Shown piece by piece: positions 45,243-57,719 of a stretch of 61,068 nt of DNA; within the stretch, counting starts at the first letter, position 1, and each line of letters opens with the position of its first letter. Under the pieces are notes generated by a model. It did not search any database, was not told where the DNA came from, and was given only the letters and a program-made list of their open reading frames with translations. The DNA is taken from contig NMRA01000663.1 in assembly GCA_002633005.1 (NCBI GenBank), positions 94,432 through 155,499 of the forward strand, given 5' to 3'. The stretch comes from Phoronis australis (lineage: Eukaryota; Phoronida; Phoronidae). A program made the position numbers and the translations under genes.

Positions 45243-48104
45243 CTGTTTTTGTGTGTTTAACACACTAAACACATGTACCTATGAATTTTGTTACGGGGTA
45301 TATTATGGATTAAAACAGAAAATTAACATAGGTGACAACAGTTCTGGAGGCTCATTGGCCTATCCAAAATAAAAAAAGTTTGTTCCAAGAGACATGGTGT
45401 ATGATACGATAAACTTTATTGTTGAGCAAAAATAGAAAGGCGGATCCAGGATGTTGAGTTAGAGGGCCTCCCTCCTAAATCCGTTAGGTGACAAGTAGTA
45501 ACGTATGACTGTAAATAAGGTTATCAAAGCATTTCAATTTCAAAATTTAGAATTTTGTTAGTTGTTGTAACAACAAAATTAAAACTAGCTTAATTTGAGG
45601 GTAAATTGGTAGGCACAAGTAAATTCCATAGGTCTACTTGTTCTACTAGGCAAGTTAAAGAAAAAGTTTATGTGGACCCCTTCATTTGAGCAATCCTGTT
45701 CTGCCAAAGGTTCTCGAGGCATGCACTGCCCAATAACCTAAAACACAAATTTTCATATTCATGTTACAACCCCGCTAGTTGTTTGCAATTGTGATGTCAC
45801 CAAATGTTTACGAGTCAACTACTGAGCCATTGAAAAACAACAATAGCGGGATAGATGGAATCCCCAGAATAAGGATTGACGCACAGCAAGCAAATTCGGA
45901 TAGCAGTGTCAATTATGAGTTCGTTAACTAATCGAGATGCAGCATAAGGTAAATGTTCCATGTGTTTCAACAGTTCTTTTCACAATGGTTAGAGCAAATT
46001 TGGCCTATGCAAACTAGATCTACCAAAGATCAACATAAATTTAAGAAAACAAGACCTAAAACAGTTGATATTTGCCAAAGGGCAACATTCTATTCACTGA
46101 CCACTAGAAACACTATTGTTCCATATGTAACATTTGCGGGTATCAAAATGTGTAAGTACCACTTCAAAGTATCATTGAAAAAGGTTCAAAGGGGTTAATT
46201 ATGCAATAACGTCTGGAAATTATAGATTTGACACTTAGGGTTGCCAAAATCTATTTCAATTAATTAGCGCGAAAGTGGAGGAAAGGGAGGAGTGTTGCTC
46301 TAGTAAATGAATGCTACATGCATTGATAATTATATTAAAATAATTGCTATGGTCAGAGTAAAAAAATGTATTAAGCAATTTCTTGCAATGAATCTTAAAA
46401 ACTATAGAGGACCAACTAGTAACCCCATCTAGTGTTCAGTTAAAGAAGCAGCCTTCAGCACAGATGTCGCCCTCTGCAGTCATTTTTTAGAGATGGAGGT
46501 TGTAGTTGGGCTTCTGAATTTGGACTATTATTCATACCTAGTCAAAGACGGAAAAATGTGGTCCACATTTATGCAAGTTAGAATTGCACCTCATGTCCGT
46601 ACCAGTTTGAAACATGACCCACACCTATAACTCATATGGAAAGTCTGCCCAGCGCCTAAGGGTGCTTGCGGAAGATGAAGTTTGATTTTTGGTCACTAGC
46701 TGAGGTTGCAGGATTTGCTAACAGCATTCATACCATGCAGAGTATAATCAGCCCAGCACCCGTGAGGGCATTTATCTTTTTAGGCAAGGACTGGGCTGCC
46801 AAATCTGGGGCAATATTAGTATCTGACCAAAATTGAAGAAATCAGACCCATGTTTATTCCAAGAGCTAGAATTATGCCAGAATTGAAATCTGAGGGTTGA
46901 AAACATGACCCATATTTAAGCCTCAGCTGAAAAAGTCTACCCAAATTACCCTATCTTGCTGTCTAGAGCCTGAGGGATTAACATTTGACAGACCCATAAC
47001 CCAATGGGATGGTCCTGGATGGAAATCTCCTTTATCTTTGTCCTGGAGGTAGGAAAAGCATGTTGTTACATTGGCCTCATTTTAAAAATGCCGACTGATT
47101 TTAGGAATCATGTCTGAATATATCGCATTCACAGATACTCCTCAAATTTATCCAACTTTTTGCTGTCAAGAGTTGCAGACACATAGCACAGTGGTAAAAC
47201 TTCGCTGGCATTGGAAGGTCATCATACAATTAATGCAAAACTTGAAAACAGCAAGCCAACAACAAAGTAACATGAGAAACTCCAACGGCGTGAAAACGAA
47301 GCTAGAGAACTACTTGACAGTTGTTACAGGATCCCAGGTAAACACCAAGTGTCGATGTTTAATACGGGACTGTACTACCTCAAGCTTGTTGAGCACGAAG
47401 AGAGAGAGAGAGAGAGTGCCCAAACAAAACTGTTGGGATCAGTGCCTGAGAACCTCACAGAGGAAGGAGGTTGATTTCTTATTATTATTCTGGGTGGCTA
47501 GTTTTCTTTTTTGATAATCCTTAATTTGCTTAATCTGACCTGACATCCGAAACTGATATCAAAAATGGTGAAAACATGATACACAGTAAGCAACAAATAG
47601 AACGGCACCATCTCAGAGGCATGTTCCCGCCATCCCCATTTCAGTGACTGCCCCCCCCCCCATAACCAGACTGTAATTCATACAAGGTAAATCTACAGTC
47701 AATATTGCATACAATCTCGGCCACACATGCCCACAATCCCCAGTATCAGCCTATAACACTGACGTCCACCCCTGGGGTTGCAGTCTCCCGACCGTGAACA
47801 CCTAGCAGGCATGTCACCTATACCTTCATTAATTACTGACAGTTCTGAGCAAGCACTACAACCAATCAATGTATAATAGTATAAGTGTCTAGGAGCTGAA
47901 CACAAAATGATCAGTTGTCAACTACGTGTTGTGGAAATACTCATTCACGTGCGTCTCCAGGTATTGGTCAGATACAGCAGTCACTGATTTAAAGAACAAA
48001 GCAATCACTGAATAACAGGCCAGCTATATTCAGTGGATGGAACTGCACGGTTATCTAAATCAGGAACCACTATATCTGACTAGCGACTAGATCCAGAGGA
48101 GGGG
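45243..48104. other. Gene-free stretch
   Basis: AT-rich sequence with a degenerate fragment of the CAGTGGCGGATCC MITE family near 45,434-45,485, loosely repeated ACATGACCCA..CTGCCCAG sequence between 46,540 and 47,000, and a short (GA)n at 47,399-47,415. The 134-codon open frame at 47,110-47,514 looks random. Confidence 0.4.
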
Positions 48105-48520
48105 TCTGGTGCCCGGTTGCATGAAACAGTCCCAAATAGGGACTCAACTAAGTTCCCTAAATCTACTGCGTACTGTGGACTTACGAAAACGCTGATTGTC
48201 TTTTCTTGTGATGTTTTAGTAACATTGCCAAGTCAATTTTTGTCTTTGATACAAATCGAGAGTGAACTCTACATTAGCAGGGATCTTTTCATGCAATGCC
48301 CCTAATTTAAGAACTATGTTCTTATTTCTTTTCATTGAAACAAGGGCTCAGATTTCAGTTACATTATTAGAAAATGGAATAAGTCAAAGAGGAGATCAAA
48401 CAAATAAAATGATAGAAAAAGATTACAGATCTGTGAGTAAAGAACGACACAAATACGCAAGATCTAGGGAACTAAGTTCAGTTCCTATTTTGAGACTGTT
48501 TCATTCAACTGGGCACCGGA
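48105..48520. mobile_element. 416-bp MITE with 60-bp inverted ends
   Basis: Ends 48105-48164 and 48461-48520 are inverted copies: GGTGCCC.GTTG.ATGAAACAG and TAAGTTCCCTA.ATCT are shared. No coding sequence; no certain target duplication. Confidence 0.8.
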
Positions 48521-49387
48521 ATATCAAACTCTCTTATTAGGTCATTTTTTTCAATTGCATTCACTATGTTTTCCCTTGTCTACTCCTGCCCCTTGCCCTG
48601 GACAAGATCATGCATCGCGGCACAGTAGGCGAAAGTTGAGTAGGCCTACTACACGACTACAAAGTGGAAAGGTTACTAATCACGGTAGGGTCAGATACTC
48701 CATTAGTAGGATCACAACGCCACTGTTTAAACATAGATTTAACACACACTGTGATTAGAACACGGTGGAACATGGTGAGTCGTGAGATGAAGGCATTCAT
48801 TCACGTCCATTGTCATTCCGACCAACACAAGATTAAACAACGCCATGTGTTACCGCTGTGCAGCTCTGAGTTCTCATTCAATCACACAATCAAACGAAGA
48901 AGTGAAATGGGCAAGAAATGTGGCATGACAGCACAGGGGTAATGAAAAGACCAATCGGCTCCCTCAGAAAGGTACAAAGATCTATAAAAACTACCTACCT
49001 ACTTCGCCAGCGAGCTGAAGAAGACTGAAGTTGCAATCACATTTGACCCGATTAGTGAATTGACGTCATTGCTGACGTCAAGGTCACTGAGTTGACACAA
49101 TTGACGACTAGGGCCTGACACAATGATTACAAAGGCCGATAGCGTTACTGAACGAAAGTAACCCGTGGCGCGACTTGACAGCACGATTGCGTCGTACCTG
49201 TGGCGCGAAGACCAGTTAAAAACCAATTGATTTTGACGCAAGAAATTCAAATAAAGATTTTTACCAGGGACGGTAAGCCTACTGGAAATTACTTTTGTCA
49301 TTTTCCCACTTCCTACATCTCGAAATAAGAGTTGGATCAAATGATGACGTCATGTCTGCCACTGTTATTATGACTCGATATGACAGT

Positions 49388-49560
49388 NNNNNNNNNNNNN
49401 NNNNNNNNNNNNNNNNNNNNNNNNNNNNNNNNNNNNNNNNNNNNNNNNNNNNNNNNNNNNNNNNNNNNNNNNNNNNNNNNNNNNNNNNNNNNNNNNNNNN
49501 NNNNNNNNNNNNNNNNNNNNNNNNNNNNNNNNNNNNNNNNNNNNNNNNNNNNNNNNNNNN
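49388..49560. other. Assembly gap (173 N)
   Basis: Run of N. Open frames crossing it are meaningless. Confidence 1.
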
Positions 49561-49640
49561 CCATTTGGCAGTTCGGGGGTGAGAATGTGTAAAGGGCAAA
49601 ATCCTGCCCTGCCCCCCCCCCCATTCCTGGATCGCCACTC
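49561..49640 (-). mobile_element. Fragment of the small hAT-type MITE, copy C
   Basis: Inverted relative to copies at 22.9 and 36.5 kb: from CCATTTGGCAGTTCGGGG at the gap edge to TTCCTGGATCGCCACTC. The gap probably hides the rest. Confidence 0.7.
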
Positions 49641-50964
49641 ATGATTTGGGCCTGCTAATGATAGGAATAAAAGTGTACATGCAGTCACATTACATTTTAA
49701 AAAGTTCTGAGAACTTTTTAGTTAATTTTCCCCATTTTGCGGAAAACCGCGGAGGAGTCATTTTAGAACTTGAAACTTCACAAAATTTTATGTGTTTGGC
49801 CGGATTCAGTGCGAGCCGACAACTACGATTGCAACCAAGGTCAGTCAGCAGTACAATTGACTTGGTTCTTCTGATACAGTCCTTAGTAATTTACACGGCC
49901 ACGTAAATCTGGCCACATGATTTTGACATTTTTAATTTTATTTGAATGGGTCCAACACGTTATACTAACCACTCGAATCAATATTCTGTGCTACGAACCA
50001 CATTGGCCGGTGATGCACTTGCCAAGTTAACACTTGATGATCCGTCAAGTCGAGCTAAAAATTCGACTTCAGACTCTTTGAGAACCTAATGCTGGGGTCA
50101 GCTAAGACTAGTTAGCCTGAGGCAGTTAGTAACCCACGTAAGCCATTACGTACTTGAGTCACGGCGGAATAAATGAGATAGACACTAGAACTCGGAGTTC
50201 GTCAGAAATTATTCCAGTTCGCCGGATTGCGTGCAAAAGGATTAGAGCCGGGGGTCTGGTGTTTCCAAACTCTTACCTAAGTACAATGGACAATTGGGCT
50301 ACCCAAAGTGCCGTTGATTCAAGAGACTGCATTATTTATTCATTGCAAATAGGCCGGGTACCGTACTAAACTGTCCCCTTTCCCATTCACTATAACACAA
50401 ACAGCAGAACTGTAGTGAAATGGTACTTTATACGTCCTGCGACCCTCCTCTGATCAGTCTTCAACAAAAATTGGCAATATTTAGCAGCTCTGCTATCCTG
50501 CAAGAGCCCACTTCCAATTTACAGGACTGAACATCAATCTAGACATTTGGTAAAAAATGGTAAAAATCTTCATACACGGTACATTCCAACATGCAATAAA
50601 GCATTTCTTTCACAAAAATACACCTCCTTTGATTATTACAGATTCCTAACTGACCCTCCTTCTCAGTCCCGTTAACAGATGATTTGAGCAACGAAACCTG
50701 GCCAACTATGATCTAAATACTGGCTCGCGGTGCGTCTTGCTGTATGGTTCACCGACAGTTTGCTTTTAAAACGTGTGTGTACATACTTAATTTACTAGTT
50801 GATAATACTTTTTTTAAGCCAGCTTTGACCATCAATGTCAACACAACGCTGCTTAAAAACCTCAAGAAATTTAGCCATATTTCCTACACGTTGGTTGCAC
50901 CACACTTCCCCAAAGACCAGTGCAAACAATATTTTCTTTACTCACCCCTAAAACACACTCCAAC
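49641..50964. other. Gene-free stretch
   Basis: No conserved coding frame, inverted repeat or tandem repeat recognised. ACGTAAGCCATTACGTA at 50,137 is locally palindromic. Confidence 0.4.
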
Positions 50965-51625
50965 ATAATAAAACCGGCTACCAGGTGGCGTGCACTACGT
51001 CAAGTCCATCTCAAAACGGGTGTTATCATAGACTATGTGTTATCGATCAAGGAGTGTACGTACTCTCCTTGATGTTATCACCTCTAGTTCAAGAAAAACC
51101 TATCTGCCAAATTTCATAAAAATAATTGCGTCCACGAACTCCAAAGATATGGTGAAAAACGGAAAAAATAAAATTGCCGAAAGTCGGCGCTGTACGTTGT
51201 CGCCTTTATATAAATACACTTGTCAAATTCAGTAGAGATCCTACAGAGGGTTTGGGAGCAAAAATCTGCCACTAAAAGGCGCCACAGTAATTGTAGCCGT
51301 CCGAAAATCATCGCATCTCCTCGTTTGATGCCAGATTTTGTGAAAACCCGTTAAGGAACCCCTTAGATGCAGAGGCAAGCATAAAAATTGCCACTAGGGA
51401 ACACGCCGGTCGTTGGACGGTCCGGAAATTCGCTCATGCCGTTTCATTCACGAAAGGAACATATTTGTCAAATTTCATGAACATATATCCAGGGTTTTGG
51501 AGATACAGCAGCTGATGCCAGACGAACGAACGGACGGACAGACGGACGGACAGACGGACGGGCGTACGGACGATGGTAGCATAATGCGCCCGCATATAAA
51601 TATTTGGGTGTATAAAAACCGACAT
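50965..51625 (+). repeat. CTCF-motif dispersed repeat, copy 4
   Basis: Same order as the FAAH intron copies: CTACCAGGTGGCGT, TGCCAAATTTCATAAAAAT, AAGATATGGTGAAAAACGG, CCACTAGGGAACAC at 51391, TTTGGAGATACAGCAGC, and a tail expanded into a (GACGGACA)n-like microsatellite (51,528-51,572) before the ATAATGCGCCCGCATATAAA end. The CTCF-like cores have decayed here. Confidence 0.85.
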
Positions 51626-52632
51626 GACACGGTTATTCCTGTGCCTGAGTTTTGAGTCAAGAGGTGAGCTTTTCACTATAATCCTCCCTGTCAGTGTCTC
51701 AGAGATTCACTAAGTGAAGAATTTCTAATTCAATCACTACACGGCTTAATCAAGGCCGGGTTTAGGCGCTTGAATGTTTTAAGTAAGCAAATTCATGTTA
51801 CCAGTCCACAAACCCATTGGGCAATTTAGCTAAAAATGTCCAGTCACAAGTCAGAAAAGTAGTTTTTGGTGCTTGCTGCGGAGACTTGGAGGATTTGAAT
51901 GAAGAGAGTAATGAAAGCTTGTCCTCGATTGGCCAAGTCTCTGAGTGACTCTTGTCTAGAGCTGCAGTATGGCTCAGACTCACATATAGCATTATTTTCT
52001 GGCACAGACTTTTTATCTAATGAAGCTTTGTCTTCGTAATCTTCGTTGTCTGATGAAGTTCCATTTTGTCACGGTTATTTAAACTGAATGCACTTACAAA
52101 AAATTTGCGATGCACAAGAAAAGTGATTTTCTTTTCTAACCCTAAAAAACCTACAGATAATACTTCAGTAATCTAACCATAACTTGAAATAAACAGCAAC
52201 ATCCGGCAAAGAAGAGACTTGGAGAAGCAATCATAGCGCTGCTTATCAATTGTGCATTTTGAAACTTGTGGTTTCGCATACGAACTGAACTCAACATTAG
52301 AAATGATCTTTCAATAGAAATCACTTACTCTGCAGGGACCAAATGGACTGAAAGTGCCTCTGGGGCCTATTACCCAGAGATTAATTACCTGCTAGGTAGC
52401 CCTCAACCATTAGATATAAACATTCATGTGGGAATAAGCTGATTTCTCTAAAGACAACGTAAAGAGAGATGACAGGATATTATAACAAGAAACCGTCTCC
52501 TCCGTTACTGGTCCATGAAACACGGTTGCAACGAACCAAAGTAATAACAACAAATTTGCTTTGAATCTACCACTTTAAAGCTTGGTTTAAGTCCGATTAA
52601 CAAACAGGGAAAATAGAAAACGCGACAATGCG

Positions 52633-52751
52633 ACAGCCTTGACTTACCCCAATAGCACATCCATAGTGATCTGTTGTAACACCAGCGTACTCAGCTTGAA
52701 CACATGATTTGACATTCTTGTACATGCCTTGCAGAATTCTATACATTTTCT
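52633..52751 (-). pseudogene. LINE reverse-transcriptase fragment
   Basis: Minus-strand translation contains KMYRILQGMYKNVKSCVQ and then TDHYGCAIGVSQG, which fits the LYxxxKSxVxxxG..F.CxxGVxQG stretch of non-LTR reverse transcriptases (between catalytic motifs A and C). Stops lie just upstream, and the usual continuation after GVxQG is lost. A dead remnant. Confidence 0.55.
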
Positions 52752-53216
52752 CGTTATATTATGACTTATTCACTCAGGCCATCCCGCCAACCACTATCAA
52801 AAGCCTGTTAAAATCGATAAATAAACAAGTATGGTCTACCCCTGGATTTCGAAACGTGCTCCGAAACAATTAGAGTTTGCAATGTAAAATAATTATCAAC
52901 GGTTGAATATCCTCCCGAAATCCCACACGAATCTCTTTGATGGCACCATGTTGATGTGCCCATGGAAAAAAGTGGCTGTAACCTGGAGTTAAGTTGTACC
53001 TAGGTAGTTGGTGGGATGTTTATAGACTTAAAGATTGGAACGATCACACCAACTCTCCGCTTGCTTACATTTATCTGTAACAAAACTACGATTATAAAAT
53101 GTACTAACACAATGTTAAAAGCAAATGAACTATACTTATATAATTAAATTCTAGCGTTATCCAATCTTCCTCTAGTTACATCTCACACTTAATTTGTCTT
53201 CGAGAGTTCAACGTCA

Positions 53217-53435
53217 TCATCTGAAATCTCGCCATTTAGCTCGGGATACATACAAACGATATATCAGCCCGCTCTTAGGAATTACAACAATGTCTGATAC
53301 ATAAATGTGAAGCTCTTTGCATTCTTCGTCATACGCGATTTCTTCTTCACTGAGAAGGTTTTTAAAACATTCATACCATTGCTGTTTCAAAAAGACGGCA
53401 TGTTCTTCTTTTAGGCCATTTCTCAAAATTTGCAA
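53217..53435 (-). pseudogene. Unassigned coding-like fragment
   Basis: 72 codons with strongly protein-like composition (LKQQWYECFKNLLSEEEIAY, then DEECKELHIYV). It lies about 500 bases upstream, on the same strand, of the LINE remnant at 52,633-52,751, at about the distance expected for the linker between endonuclease and reverse transcriptase. It could instead be an exon of a real gene (acceptor-like ctaaaag at its 5' side). Family not recognised. Confidence 0.3.
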
Positions 53436-53644
53436 ACATGTTTTAGATTACTCTATCTCTCCTTGATTCCATCAACGTATCAGCATTACGCGCTTTGTCA
53501 TCTTTAACGGCTTGGAACGGAATAGTGACCAATAACCTTTTCTTATTTCCATGGTATTTTTAAATCATGAACGCTTTCAGAAGTTTTGAATTTTCGAAGG
53601 CATTTCCTCTATTCATTTTTTCTAGTGCGACAGTCCATATCATA

Positions 53645-54050
53645 CCGGGATTTTCCGTAGCACACCCGATGAAACGCCCGTGGGCGTTTATTCGGAAAAT
53701 TACAACTTCTAGTGTCAAGAGTCCAGACAGTGGGACGTTTATTCGGAAAATTTCTTCTTAAAAGCTTACTTAGCGTCAACTTTTAGCCATAAATTCAGTT
53801 TTGCAGAGCAATTATCATTTATAAAAACGAACAAAGTGTTGGAGAACTATGTGTTTATTAACTTAAAATTAAAAAACGACTGTTTTATGCACAAAAATCG
53901 CTGGTATTTTCATATTAGCCGAGTCTATGACTTTCCGTTTACACGACCCCCTTTCCGAATAATCGTCCGGGGGTTTCCTTGGTGTTACTGATATGCGTAT
54001 TTTTTATTTTCCGAATACACGACCATGGGTTTATCTATGGAAAACCCCGG
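53645..54050. mobile_element. 406-bp MITE with TA target duplication
   Basis: Left end CCGGGATTTTCCGTAG and right end CTATGGAAAACCCCGG are inverted copies, flanked by TA on both sides (53643-53644, 54051-54052), as in Tc1/mariner-type insertions. Inside, CGTTTATTCGGAAAAT occurs at 53,685 and 53,733, and inverted forms occur near 53,950 and 54,006, giving an array of sub-terminal repeats. Confidence 0.75.
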
Positions 54051-54592
54051 TACCAATCAGTCGCTTGCCGTTTACTAGAGTCACGACAGCCAAGCTTTTA
54101 TCAGCTCGCAGAGGTTTTCTGCTACTTTATCAACATTTTTGTCATAAGGTATAATATCTGCAAGCTTCCGAATCAATTGTACACCTGTTGGAGATTCATC
54201 ATAGTTACAAGCTCGGTGGTTCCCTGCGTGCCGCTAGGTGGGGCGGTAGCCGCGCCAGCACGCTAGTATCACCAGAGACCGTAGAGAGGGAGACGTTTCA
54301 CCTAGCNTTCACACTGCATGAATAGCACACCGTTAAATCGGCCACTGAGATATGTGTTTAATGTACATGTACGTGCTTCAAGCACGCGGCTATTAAACAT
54401 CACGGCAGAAACGAAATAGTTGCTGCGACGCCACTTGCGCATGACAAAGCTAAGAATCGTTCACAGTCCGCCATTTTTTCACGGTGTTGTAAAGCTAGCC
54501 AATGACAACTGAGGTTACATCAACCCTATGCTAAAGCGCGTGCACTGCGCGTGATACCTGCGTACACGTAGGGGACCAGCGAGAGTTACAAG

Positions 54593-54646
54593 CAGCCTCG
54601 TCCGCAAACTTCAAGATGGCGCTGATCGCTTTAGCCATTACCTTCT
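54593..54646 (+). promoter_or_regulatory. Promoter-like left arm with CAAGATGGCG
   Basis: CpG-rich stretch holding CAAGATGGCG (54612-54621), which matches a YY1 site and, around the ATG, 10 of 12 positions of the TISU start element (SAASATGGCGGC). The same 50 bases occur inverted at 58,138-58,191. Confidence 0.5.
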
Positions 54647-54702
54647 ACGTAATGCAGGAATGGACGCTGCCGTCATTGAAACAAAGGCAGATCATTGTTT
54701 AA
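54616..54702 (+). CDS. Candidate 28-residue microprotein or upstream ORF
   Basis: Starts in the TISU-like context and reads MALIALAITFYVMQEW, with a hydrophobic start, then a short polar tail and TAA. A good splice donor (AAT/GTAAGT) follows at 54,812. In the inverted copy (58,169 to 58,143, minus) the frame reads MALIGLAI and stops, with two synonymous changes and one Ala-to-Gly change. Could be a translated upstream ORF, or chance. Low confidence as a protein. Confidence 0.25.
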   Translation: MALIALAITFYVMQEWTLPSLKQRQIIV

Positions 54703-54747
54703 CAGGGGCTGTTGCTGCCATTCATCACCCCCGGCCCGGCCAACCCG

Positions 54748-55209
54748 CGATCGAGAACGACCGGAAGGCGATCGAAAACGAAATTTGGCGCGAGAAGAGA
54801 AGCCAGGCAATGTAAGTAAATTTGATGAATTTTCGTTTTTTTTTTTACTTCCAGTGTGAAAACAGAGACATGACTTCAAGGCGTAACACATTTAGGAAGG
54901 GCACGTAGAGGTTTAGGCTAGTGTCTCTCCCAATTATAGGAGAAAAGTTACGTTGACCGAGGCATCGCTTAAGCCGAACGTGATTTGAATGTCATTTTGG
55001 CAAATTGCCGTTATTTTTGGCACTAAATCAATAAATTGACCATGGAGTTATGAAGAAATGAGGTGTGAAAATATAACGCAACGCCTGTTTTTTGTAGTTA
55101 TGACAGGATCTCTGATTTTTCGACGATTTTCTGTTGAAAGATGCCATCGAGAACGCAACGATAAACGATCGGGAACGCAAATTTGTGTTTGTTTATGCGA
55201 TAGGGAACG
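54748..55209 (+). promoter_or_regulatory. Array of five CGATCGRGAACG motifs, left arm
   Basis: Motif copies start at 54748, 54769 (GATCGAAAACG), 55144 (CCATCGAGAACG), 55166 (CGATCGGGAACG) and 55198 (CGATAGGGAACG). Steps within clusters are 21, 22 and 32 bp, close to two and three helical turns. Because 22 and 32 are not multiples of three, the conservation is at DNA level, not of a protein repeat. Confidence 0.6.
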
Positions 55210-56642
55210 CATTGTAGTGTGCCGAACAGTAATGAACTTTATACTTATAAAACGTGAAAAAGGTTACAAAATAAGTGTGGTGCAATGATTTAATCGCATT
55301 TTGTGTCGTTACTGTGTTACTTTCGTATCAAAACTGAACAACAACATAGCATATTTCCATTAAATTGCCATGATCACTACATGTGCATCAAGCATAATTC
55401 AAGTTTAGTTTCACAAACGAATTTATAGGAAACAAGTTCACTGGCGAGCTTCAACAAACATGTTACCCACGACGTGAAGGTACACCTGACCAGGGTTTTG
55501 AAAAGTACAGGCCATGCATCTACTTTTAGACCAAACCACTGAGAACAAGGGTTTCTAAACTGAAGACTCACCCAGGAGTTGTTCCATGTGGCCTGTCAGC
55601 CAGGGGTAAACAAATTGTTGCATCACCGAGATGAAAGCGAGTGTAGAATCTTCTTGTCAAATTGTGACAGCAAAAGGAAAAAAAACAAATAGCCAGTGAA
55701 ATCAAAGAATGGTGATGAGCTTGCCCATGGGGAGAGAGGGGAGTGCGGCAACACTTCATGAGATGATTCAAAGATTCTCACTCATAAACGTCTGGGGTCA
55801 AAAAATTGGCCAGAAGTTGTGTAAACTGGTGTGCTGATAAAACGGGTGGGATTTTACTTGATGTTTTGTTGATAACATCGATACAGAGATGAACAGATTG
55901 ACTTGTGGCACCGTGTGGCTTGAATGTACGTTGTGTTTGACCCTTCTGTTTTGTAGTATTGGTCCTAAGTTCACCTGCATCATCAGTTTAATGTGACATT
56001 GAACAAGATTGAGAGTTATAATACACATACTATATTGTGATTTTCTCAAAACGTAGTCATTAACGTCACTTCAACTACACACTGTAGTGATTTACACAGG
56101 AAATCAACAATATTATAGCATTTCTATTATAATATTAATCTTTTATCACCCGTACCTCAAAATTGGTCTTACAAAATATACAAATTTATTTATAGGGAAA
56201 TCAAAAAACAAATCCAATGAACATTTCCAACGAATTACTTTTGGAATGACTAAATCATCACTGAATCAAAGACAATGTATTTAGGACTGGTTGATAGTAA
56301 AACAGTCTCTCACAAGAAATCAACTACAATATGAAAGCAATTTCTACTATAATCATTAGACAAATATTTTCATTCAAAATACTCATTGTTCAGAATAATT
56401 GTATGTAAGTATTGCCCACTGACACTTAATATGGCCATTTAAATCTACCTAAACACTACAAAAATGTACTGGTTCTGTTAAAGATCCTTTTGAAATAACA
56501 CAAATATAGAAAGAAACTTGAGGAAAAAAGGTTCAAAACAAAATGTCAAAATACTATCACATCAGACAACTACCAACCACAGACTTTGAAAATCTGCATA
56601 AACTATAGTGAATTAATAACCTTCAGCACTGACTTAATGATT

Positions 56643-56925
56643 TCATTCAAGACGTTTCTGCTTGCTATGCCTGTAGAAGGAGGCATACTGTTTGCATGAC
56701 ATGCCACATTCACCACAAAAAGGAGTGTCCTCGTGCTGTGACGCAGTGTCGCATCAGGCTGCACTCTTTCCGTGAAACGTTGATCACAGATAGGACACTG
56801 AATCTACTTGGTTCCTGAGCACGATGCTTCGTGCTGTGTTTTACTGTATTGGTAAAAATCTCTTCATTTTGACGCATGCAAGGCGTCAATCACAGGGCTG
56901 GTAAAGGTCTTGCTTTGTTGTAGTG
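56643..56925 (-). pseudogene. C2H2 zinc-finger relic with frameshifts
   Basis: Minus strand, three frames in turn: KHSTKHRAQEPS (end of one finger with its H..H linker), QCPICDQRFTE (start of the next: CxxC, aromatic), then after a shift CGECGMSCKQYASFYRH (a full CxxC..H unit), ending SKQKRLE and TGA. Spacing and order fit three successive fingers of one protein broken by at least two frameshifts and stops. No intact gene around it. Confidence 0.55.
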
Positions 56926-57280
56926 TCACTGTATTTTATTGCCATGTGGTCATACTAATTAAGTCGATTTCTTAGTTACTGAACGAGGCTCCACAACATA
57001 CACACACTCTGTTGTGACATACAGCAGTTGTACTACTCTATTTTGAAGGCGTGGACGTTAACACTTTGAAGGTTTCATCGTGTGGCTACACTATGAGTTC
57101 AGTTGAAAAAAATCAAACGCATTCAGTTATGTTTGTTAGACTAAATCTCACTTAGAAATAATGATGAAATGTAATTAATTATTAACCCATCAACTAATTC
57201 AGGCTCCCTATTATTCTAAAATTATTGACATAATACCGTAACTTGAACGACTATTCAGGCCAATGCAGAGAAAAAATGTA

Positions 57281-57719
57281 CGTTCACGATCGCCATAGAG
57301 AATTAACGACATCGTTCCCGATCGCCGTCTCACACAAGGACCTGCTTGTATTGGTAAATATCTCAAATTGTTTTGCAAATCATAACTAACAAAGGTGTCA
57401 CCAGGGACGATTAAAGTGTAAACGTCACATGTCTCTTCTTCAGAACCCTGGAACATTGCTAATAACAGGTAGAAATTGTCGATTTTATGAGGCGCATTGC
57501 TTTCTGAGCTCTTTATTTTAAAAAATAAGCAAAAGCGAAGCATTAATTCAGATCCACAACAAAAGTTGCACCCTGACGCTTTTCTGTTTGTAACATTTGT
57601 ACCAAAGTGGCTTCTATTTAAGCAGAAAATGACACTTAAACTCATCGAGTACGTGACTGTTGTCTGCCATTTTTGGTGCAAGGTCTCGCTCTCGATCGCC
57701 TTCCGGGCGTTCTCGATCG
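57281..57719 (-). promoter_or_regulatory. Array of four CGATCGRGAACG motifs, right arm (inverted)
   Basis: Motifs on the minus strand at 57281-57292 (CGATCGTGAACG), 57313-57324 (CGATCGGGAACG), 57687-57698 (CGATCGAGAGCG) and 57708-57719 (CGATCGAGAACG), with steps of 32 and 21 bp, mirroring the left array. About 65 bp around the outer pair are some 85% identical to 54,720-54,785 inverted (CCGGCCAACCCGCGATCGAG shared exactly). Confidence 0.6.

Noticed and set aside
47110-47514. 134-codon plus-strand open frame
   Set aside because: No recognisable domain, no splice context, and it spans a (GA)n run; likely chance.
49279-49688. Open frames of 95-119 codons across the gap
   Set aside because: They are mostly N bases.
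51413-51676. Open frames with DGQTDGQTDG or RLSVRLSVRS repeats
   Set aside because: Translation of the (GACGGACA)n tail of a dispersed repeat.
57211-57681. 156-codon minus-strand open frame overlapping the right motif array
   Set aside because: No ATG upstream, no domain, and its apparent likeness to the left arm comes from the repeated 12-bp DNA motif, which is also kept at non-triplet spacings.
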